Positions 49,944 through 54,403 of a DNA stretch of 54,403 nucleotides are shown piece after piece. Each line of letters starts with the position of its first letter. Position 1 is the first letter of the stretch. Source of the stretch: Chitinophaga pinensis (lineage in GTDB: Bacteria; Bacteroidota; Bacteroidia; 2-12-FULL-35-15); the NCBI GenBank assembly GCA_945879015.1, contig CAMCUO010000013.1, positions 1-54,403 on the forward strand. The letters run 5' to 3'. Made by a program: the position numbers and the translations under genes. The notes under the pieces are model-generated. The model was not told where the DNA came from and ran no database searches. It saw only the letters and a program-made list of their open reading frames with translations.

Positions 49944-51137
49944 TTACTTCAATTTTGCTAATACTTCTTTCATTCTTTTTACTGCTTCAATTAATTTGTC
50001 TTCAGCAGTTGCATAAGAAAAGCGAATACAATTATCATCACCGAAAGCATCACCAGAAACTAAAGCTACATTTCCTTCTTCAAGAATAAACATACTTAAG
50101 TCGTTTGAGTTTTTGATGTGATAGTTGTTATATGATTTACCAAAATAATAAGAGATATCTGGAAAAATATAGAAAGCTCCGTCAGGTAAATTTGTTTTCA
50201 TTCCCGGAATTTCTTTCATCAATGCTAAAACTAAATCTCTGCGTTTTTTAAATGCATCTCGCATTACGAAACTAACAGTTGGTTCGGCTTTTACAGCTTC
50301 CATTGCAGCCATCTGGGAAATAGAAGCAGGAGCAGAAGTAAACTGTCCTTGCATTTTCTCACAAGCATCTGCTATCCATTTTGGAGCACCAATGTATCCA
50401 ATTCTCCAACCTGTCATAGCATATCCTTTTGAAACACCATTTACTGTAATCACTCTGTCGTAAATAAAATCGAACTGAGCAATGCTTTCGTGTTTGCCTG
50501 CAAAATTGATGTATTCATAAATCTCATCAGAGATAACATATAAATCAGGATACTGAACAATCACATCTGCCAAAGCCTTCAACTCTGCTTTGTTGTAAAC
50601 TGAGCCACTTGGATTACAAGGTGTGCTGAACACAATCATTTTTGTTTTTGGAGTGATTGCTTTTTTTAGTTGCTCAGGAGATATTTTAAAATTAGATTCA
50701 ATGCTTGTTGGAATTGTAACTGGAATTCCTTCTGCCAACTTGATTGTTTCGATATAACTTACCCAATATGGAATAGGAACAATTACTTCTTCACCTGGAT
50801 TGATCATACTCAAAATCACATTCGCAATAGATTGTTTTGCTCCAGTAGAAACAACAATCTGATCGAAATTGTAATTCAGGTTATTGTCGCGTTTGAATTT
50901 TAGAGAAATGGCTTTGCGTAAATCTAAATATCCGGGAACAGGGGTGTAACGGGTAAAGTTTTCGTCAATAGCTTTTTTTGCAGCATCTTTGATGAACTGA
51001 GGCGTATCAAAATCGGGCTCACCAATACTCAGGCTGATAATATCTTTTCCTTGTGCTTGCAATTCACGACTTTTTTTAGCCATGGCAAGTGTTTGGGATT
51101 CTGCTAGGTTGTTTATTCTATCAGATAATTTGCTCAT
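49944..51137 (-). CDS. aspC: Aspartate/aromatic aminotransferase (PLP-dependent, class I)
   Basis: 397-residue cytosolic fold-type I transaminase, most like bacterial aspartate aminotransferases of subgroup I-gamma: oxaloacetate plus glutamate to aspartate and back. Landmarks: ISLSIGEPDFDTP at 34-46, the substrate region RYTPVPGYLDLRKAIS, STGAKQSIANV, FSTPCNPSGSVY (170-181), the PLP ring-binding Asp204 in VISDEIYEYI, the Schiff-base Lys237 in NGVSKGYAMTGWRIGY, and the C-terminal carboxylate-binding Arg in NCIRFSYA. Own promoter (51164). 45 bases upstream of the heptose kinase. The precise substrate range is not fixed by sequence. Confidence 0.92.
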   Translation of the reverse strand: MSKLSDRINNLAESQTLAMAKKSRELQAQGKDIISLSIGEPDFDTPQFIKDAAKKAIDENFTRYTPVPGYLDLRKAISLKFKRDNNLNYNFDQIVVSTGAKQSIANVILSMINPGEEVIVPIPYWVSYIETIKLAEGIPVTIPTSIESNFKISPEQLKKAITPKTKMIVFSTPCNPSGSVYNKAELKALADVIVQYPDLYVISDEIYEYINFAGKHESIAQFDFIYDRVITVNGVSKGYAMTGWRIGYIGAPKWIADACEKMQGQFTSAPASISQMAAMEAVKAEPTVSFVMRDAFKKRRDLVLALMKEIPGMKTNLPDGAFYIFPDISYYFGKSYNNYHIKNSNDLSMFILEEGNVALVSGDAFGDDNCIRFSYATAEDKLIEAVKRMKEVLAKLK

Positions 51138-51163
51138 AATAATTAATTAGCGTTTAGAGGACA

Positions 51164-51171
51164 CAAATCTA
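51164..51171 (-). promoter_or_regulatory. -7 box (TAGATTTG) of the aspC run
   Basis: Exact TAnnTTTG on the minus strand, 26 bases before the aspC ATG. The tight spacing downstream suggests it drives aspC, rfaE1, ubiE and porT. Confidence 0.5.
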
Positions 51172-51226
51172 CTAAAATTGTGTTATGCAAGCATGTTAAA
51201 TACGATTAGTGTACTTTTTTAACAGA

Positions 51227-51727
51227 CTAATCAGCAGTAGGCATATTGTATTTTGCCCAATCTTCTTTTGATGGCCCATAAATACCAGTGACTAACATTC
51301 CCGATTGACGCATCAAAACAGTTAATTGTCCGCGATGATGTGTTTGATGTTTTATCAAAATAGAAAGTGTAACTCCGTTTTTCCAGTCTTCTCCATACAA
51401 GTTTGCTTTTTCCAGTAAACTGGCATCTGTCCATTGCTTTTGAACTTGCTCGATTACAGATTTTGCAGAACTATCATAGGCATCTATAATTTCTTTAATG
51501 GTAGTTGGCGGTTTGCTGTGTTCATCCGGACCAATTACTTTCAATCCTGCTTTGTTAAGCATTTCGTTTAATGTAATGGTGATATGCCATGCCAAAACAG
51601 CAATACTTCTCACATTTTCATGATCTTTTTTATTAAGTGCTTCGTTGCTGATATTTTTAAAAAGGTTTAATGTTCGTTCGCTCTCGTAGCCCCAGTCTTT
51701 GATAAAGTCTTCTATTTTTCTGTACAT
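51227..51727 (-). CDS. DinB-family protein
   Basis: 166-residue four-helix-bundle protein of the DinB/YfiT superfamily, which binds a divalent metal with three His. The pattern is visible as VLAWHITITLNEMLNKAGL near 45-63 (first His) and LIKHQTHHRGQLTVLMRQSG near 129-148 (the other two). Members include thiol-dependent transferases and many proteins of unknown role; DNA-damage induction is not general. Cytosolic, single gene, separated by 90 bases from aspC. The 220-base spacer upstream (51728-51947) shows nothing clear. Confidence 0.9.
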   Translation of the reverse strand: MYRKIEDFIKDWGYESERTLNLFKNISNEALNKKDHENVRSIAVLAWHITITLNEMLNKAGLKVIGPDEHSKPPTTIKEIIDAYDSSAKSVIEQVQKQWTDASLLEKANLYGEDWKNGVTLSILIKHQTHHRGQLTVLMRQSGMLVTGIYGPSKEDWAKYNMPTAD

Positions 51728-51947
51728 CTGTTTTTGGTTTATGTACTACAAGTTTAGTAAAAAATAATGATTGAATGTATTCGTTAGTGAATATGCATTA
51801 GGATTTAATTATTTAGCAAAAAAATACGATATTTAGCCTTTCAATGAGATTCAAGCTATAAGATTCAAGAACCAAGAGAACAGATTGGCTGTATCTAAAT
51901 GCAAAGTTCTTCATTATAATAACTTGAATATCTAAATACTAAACTCT

Positions 51948-52466
51948 ATGGATCCATTATTCGAAATTGTTAAGATTGTTTTGCCATCGGCAATTGTTTT
52001 TTTAACGGCTTATTACCTGGTAAAAAATTTTTTAGATCACGAAAGTAGAAAACGCATTGTAGATTTAAAGTTAGCAAATCAAACAGTTATTACACCAATA
52101 CGTTTACAAGCTTACGAACGTGTAATTTTGTTTTTGGAGCGTATCAATCCAACCAGTATGGTGATGCGAATGAATAAAGTAGGAGGGGCGCAGGATTTTC
52201 AAAGCGAGTTATTGAAGACAGTAAGAACTGAATTTGAGCACAATCTATCTCAACAAATATACATGAGTACAAAATCTTGGGATGCCGTTGTAAAATCAAA
52301 AGAAGAAACCATAAAGCTTATTAATGTTGCAGCAACAAGAGTTACTCCACAATCATCAGCAATGGAATTGGCACAAGCAATTGTAGGTGTTTCAGCTCAA
52401 TTAACTGAGTTGCCAACAAAGGCAGCAATTGATTTTATTAAAAAGGAAATTGGGAAAGAATTTTAG
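51948..52466 (+). CDS. Conserved membrane-anchored protein of unknown function (DUF7935-like)
   Basis: 172 residues. One N-terminal transmembrane helix (about 10-28, VLPSAIVFLTAYYLVKNFL) with no cleavage site, then a cytosolic helical domain: ESRKRIVDLKLANQTVITPI, RLQAYERVILFLERINPTSM, EFEHNLSQQIYMSTKSWDAV and KAAIDFIKKEIGKEF. Such small anchored proteins are widespread in Bacteroidota and I recall them under a DUF number without known function. It precedes the mutase gene by 173 bases filled with repeats, so a shared transcript is possible but not evident. Confidence 0.8.
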   Translation: MDPLFEIVKIVLPSAIVFLTAYYLVKNFLDHESRKRIVDLKLANQTVITPIRLQAYERVILFLERINPTSMVMRMNKVGGAQDFQSELLKTVRTEFEHNLSQQIYMSTKSWDAVVKSKEETIKLINVAATRVTPQSSAMELAQAIVGVSAQLTELPTKAAIDFIKKEIGKEF

Positions 52467-52478
52467 TTACGGATAACG

Positions 52479-52521
52479 CCCTTCGATAGTGTCTGCTTCA
52501 ACGCAGAATGCTCAGGGTGAC
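52479..52521. repeat. 43-base dispersed repeat (copy 2, inverted)
   Basis: Reverse complement of 28277-28319 at 39 of 43 positions. Starts CCCTTCGATAG and ends CTCAGGGTGAC; the centre CTGCTTCAACGCAG is palindromic. Confidence 0.8.
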
Positions 52522-52566
52522 GCACGAATAACGATTTGACTTTAGTCATAATTAATAGGAAGAAGC

Positions 52567-52628
52567 AATTCCCCCTTTGAAAAAGAGCCTTTCCAGAGCG
52601 GAGTCGAAGGAGGGTTAGGGAGATTTTA
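52567..52628. repeat. Composite repeat: one family inserted in another
   Basis: The outer parts AATTCCCCCTTTGAAAAAG and GAGGGTTAGGGAGATTTT match, in inverse orientation, the hairpin unit of the 81-base repeat (44899-45096). Between them lies CAGAGCGGAGTCGAAGG, the core of the 25783-25902 family. Confidence 0.7.
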
Positions 52629-52639
52629 AAATTACCATT

Positions 52640-54205
52640 ATGGAAGAAAAAGAACGCAAAGACAAGTTTTTAACGGATTCAAATATTGAGATCAAGCGAG
52701 TGTATTCAAAGCTTGATGTGAAGGATGAACAGCCGGGTGAATTTCCATTTACTAGAGGCATTCAATCGACTATGTATCGCAGTAAGTTGTGGACAATGCG
52801 ACAATATGCAGGATTTTCAACTGCAGAAGAATCTAATAAGCGTTATCATTATTTATTGAATAACGGAACAACAGGATTATCGGTAGCTTTTGATTTGCCT
52901 ACACAAATTGGTTATGATAGTAGTCACGATTTTGCTGATGGAGAAGTTGGTAAGGCGGGAGTTGCAATTGATACGTTGAGAGATATTGAAATTTTATTTG
53001 ATGGAATAAAGTTGGAGAACATTACTACTTCCATGACTATCAATTCAACAGCTTCTATTTTATTGTCGATGTACATTGCATTGGCAAAGAAGCAAGGAGC
53101 CGATTTAAAGAAGATATCAGGAACCATCCAAAACGACATTTTAAAAGAGTATGCAGCTCGCGGGACATACATTTATCCTCCAAAGCCAAGTATGCGAATC
53201 ATCACGGATATTTTCGAATATTGTGGTAAAGAAGTCCCAAAATGGAATACTATATCTATTTCAGGTTATCATATTCGTGAAGCAGGTTCAACCGCAGTTC
53301 AGGAGTTAGCTTTTACATTAGCTAATGGTAAAGCATATCTTAAATCAGCAATAGATAAAGGTTTGGATATCAATGTTTTTGCTAAGCGATTGTCTTTCTT
53401 TTTCAATGCGCACAATAATATGTTTGAAGAGGTTGCCAAGTTCAGGGCAGCACGTAGAATGTGGGCTAAAATTACAAAGGACTTAGGAGCAACCGACCCA
53501 AAAGCGCAGATGTTGCGTTTTCATACTCAAACAGGAGGTTCAACTTTAACTGCTCAACAGCCTCAGAATAATATTCCCAGAGTTACTATTCAGGCTATGT
53601 CGGCTGTATTAGGCGGAACTCAAAGTTTGCATACCAATGGTTTTGACGAAGCAATTGCTTTACCTACAGAAGAAGCTGCTAGAATTGCTTTACGAACTCA
53701 ACAGATTGTTGCTTATGAAAGTGGTATTGTTGATACTGTTGATCCATTGGCTGGTTCATACTATGTAGAAGCATTAACCAACGAAGTAGAAGCAGCAGCC
53801 TGGGATTATATCAATAAAATAGATGCGATGGGTGGATCTGTTGCGGCAATTGAACAAGGTTATTTGCAAAATGAAATAGCAGCATCTGCTTATAAATACC
53901 AAAATGACATTCAATCCGGAGAAAAAGTGATTGTTGGCGTAAACAAGTTCACTAGTGAAGAAGCTCCATTAAAAGATATTTTCACTGTGGATGACTCTAT
54001 TCGTCAATTACAGATTGATAAAATCAATAAAGTGAAGTCTGAAAGAAACAATGAGAAAGTGAAATCCATCCTTGCTCAATTGGATGCAAATGCCAAAGCC
54101 GATGTTAATTTAATGCCTACAATCCTAGAAGCTGCTGAAAACTATGCCACTTTAGGCGAAATTGCCGATGTAATGCGTAAAGTGTTCGGTGAATATACTG
54201 GATAA
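52640..54205 (+). CDS. Methylmalonyl-CoA-mutase-type acyl-CoA mutase, large (substrate-binding) subunit
   Basis: 521 residues. Catalytic TIM-barrel of a B12-dependent acyl-CoA mutase that interconverts methylmalonyl-CoA and succinyl-CoA or a related pair. Family blocks: [20 protein letters not shown] (35-54), [59 protein letters not shown], then [60 protein letters not shown] and [21 protein letters not shown]. The chain stops after the barrel and a helical tail. The cobalamin-binding domain (DxHxxG) of the single-chain enzyme is absent, so a separate B12 subunit is required; it is not in the window. Confidence 0.93.
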   Translation: MEEKERKDKFLTDSNIEIKRVYSKLDVKDEQPGEFPFTRGIQSTMYRSKLWTMRQYAGFSTAEESNKRYHYLLNNGTTGLSVAFDLPTQIGYDSSHDFADGEVGKAGVAIDTLRDIEILFDGIKLENITTSMTINSTASILLSMYIALAKKQGADLKKISGTIQNDILKEYAARGTYIYPPKPSMRIITDIFEYCGKEVPKWNTISISGYHIREAGSTAVQELAFTLANGKAYLKSAIDKGLDINVFAKRLSFFFNAHNNMFEEVAKFRAARRMWAKITKDLGATDPKAQMLRFHTQTGGSTLTAQQPQNNIPRVTIQAMSAVLGGTQSLHTNGFDEAIALPTEEAARIALRTQQIVAYESGIVDTVDPLAGSYYVEALTNEVEAAAWDYINKIDAMGGSVAAIEQGYLQNEIAASAYKYQNDIQSGEKVIVGVNKFTSEEAPLKDIFTVDDSIRQLQIDKINKVKSERNNEKVKSILAQLDANAKADVNLMPTILEAAENYATLGEIADVMRKVFGEYTG

Positions 54206-54220
54206 GTGGATTAAATTGTT

Positions 54221-54228
54221 TATTTTTG
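54221..54228 (+). promoter_or_regulatory. -7 box (TATTTTTG) near the window edge
   Basis: Exact TAnnTTTG, 16 bases after the mutase stop. It may drive a gene beyond the window; no start or coding frame is visible in the last 180 bases, which are AT-rich. Confidence 0.35.
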
Positions 54229-54403
54229 TAATATCAATTTGAAAAATTGATTTATAACATTATTGTCCGATAAAAGTACAAAATAGAATTTATATATGCT
54301 AATTTATTTGATTATCAGTTAGTTAATTTTATGTTTTTGGGTTTTTATAAAGTAAGCCCACTAAAATAAATCGTATTGTAAGTTTGTTGGTGCTATTTTT
54401 TGC

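Overview
The window reads as a chromosomal segment of a free-living member of the Bacteroidota. The DNA is AT-rich. Several proteins end in type IX secretion (T9SS) sorting domains of both type A and type B, and a PorP/SprF-like and a PorT-like protein are present. Many genes are preceded by the Bacteroidota -7 box TAnnTTTG and lack an obvious Shine-Dalgarno site. Aerobic coproporphyrinogen oxidase (HemF), MenG/UbiE and a heptose kinase point to an aerobic, menaquinone-using, LPS-bearing Gram-negative. I cannot place it below phylum or class from the sequence alone.

Layout. 1-5000: the 3' end of recA, a TPR lipoprotein, and a large type A T9SS cargo protein. 5100-9320: guaA, a LysM plus periplasmic-binding-like protein, and hemF, closely packed. 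9590-18120: two giant, paralogous, repeat-rich type B T9SS adhesins with a small exported protein between them. 18290-19760: guaB. 19900-23420: a beta-propeller/PKD type B adhesin followed by its PorP/SprF-like partner. 23700-28200: a run of three SurA/PpiC-related genes for envelope protein folding. 28390-34720: a MoxR ATPase, a decayed transposase start, a small two-gene membrane operon, pruA, an unknown gene, murQ, and a small type A T9SS protein. 34760-37190: a fused E1 alpha/beta 2-oxoacid dehydrogenase. 37300-39210: three tandem paralogous membrane proteins. 39350-40130: a locus with a TonB-C-like gene broken by an in-frame TGA and a PadR regulator with an apparent poly-A frameshift. 40350-45530: terC, a YihY-like gene, nadC, a DUF4783 gene, rlmH, a CvfB-like gene and a small holin-like protein. 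45560-51730: an FAD protein, then the run aspC - heptose kinase - menG/ubiE - porT, and a DinB gene. 51950-54205: a small anchored protein and a methylmalonyl-CoA-mutase-type large subunit.

How the genes work together. Much of the window serves the cell envelope: T9SS parts (PorP/SprF, PorT) and at least five T9SS cargo proteins, SurA-type chaperones, LysM and MurQ for peptidoglycan, and a heptose kinase for LPS. The rest is core metabolism: purines (guaA, guaB), heme, NAD, menaquinone, proline, branched-chain/pyruvate and methylmalonyl-CoA.

The most unusual property is the density of small palindromic repeats of several families. They are not confined to spacers. One lies in frame inside a T9SS protein (peptide LPTGQAG). 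One forms the N-terminus of the heptose kinase. One supplies the start codon of a PpiC-like lipoprotein. AT-rich repeats probably form the start of the LysM protein. I see no CRISPR array, rRNA, tRNA, prophage or intact insertion sequence.
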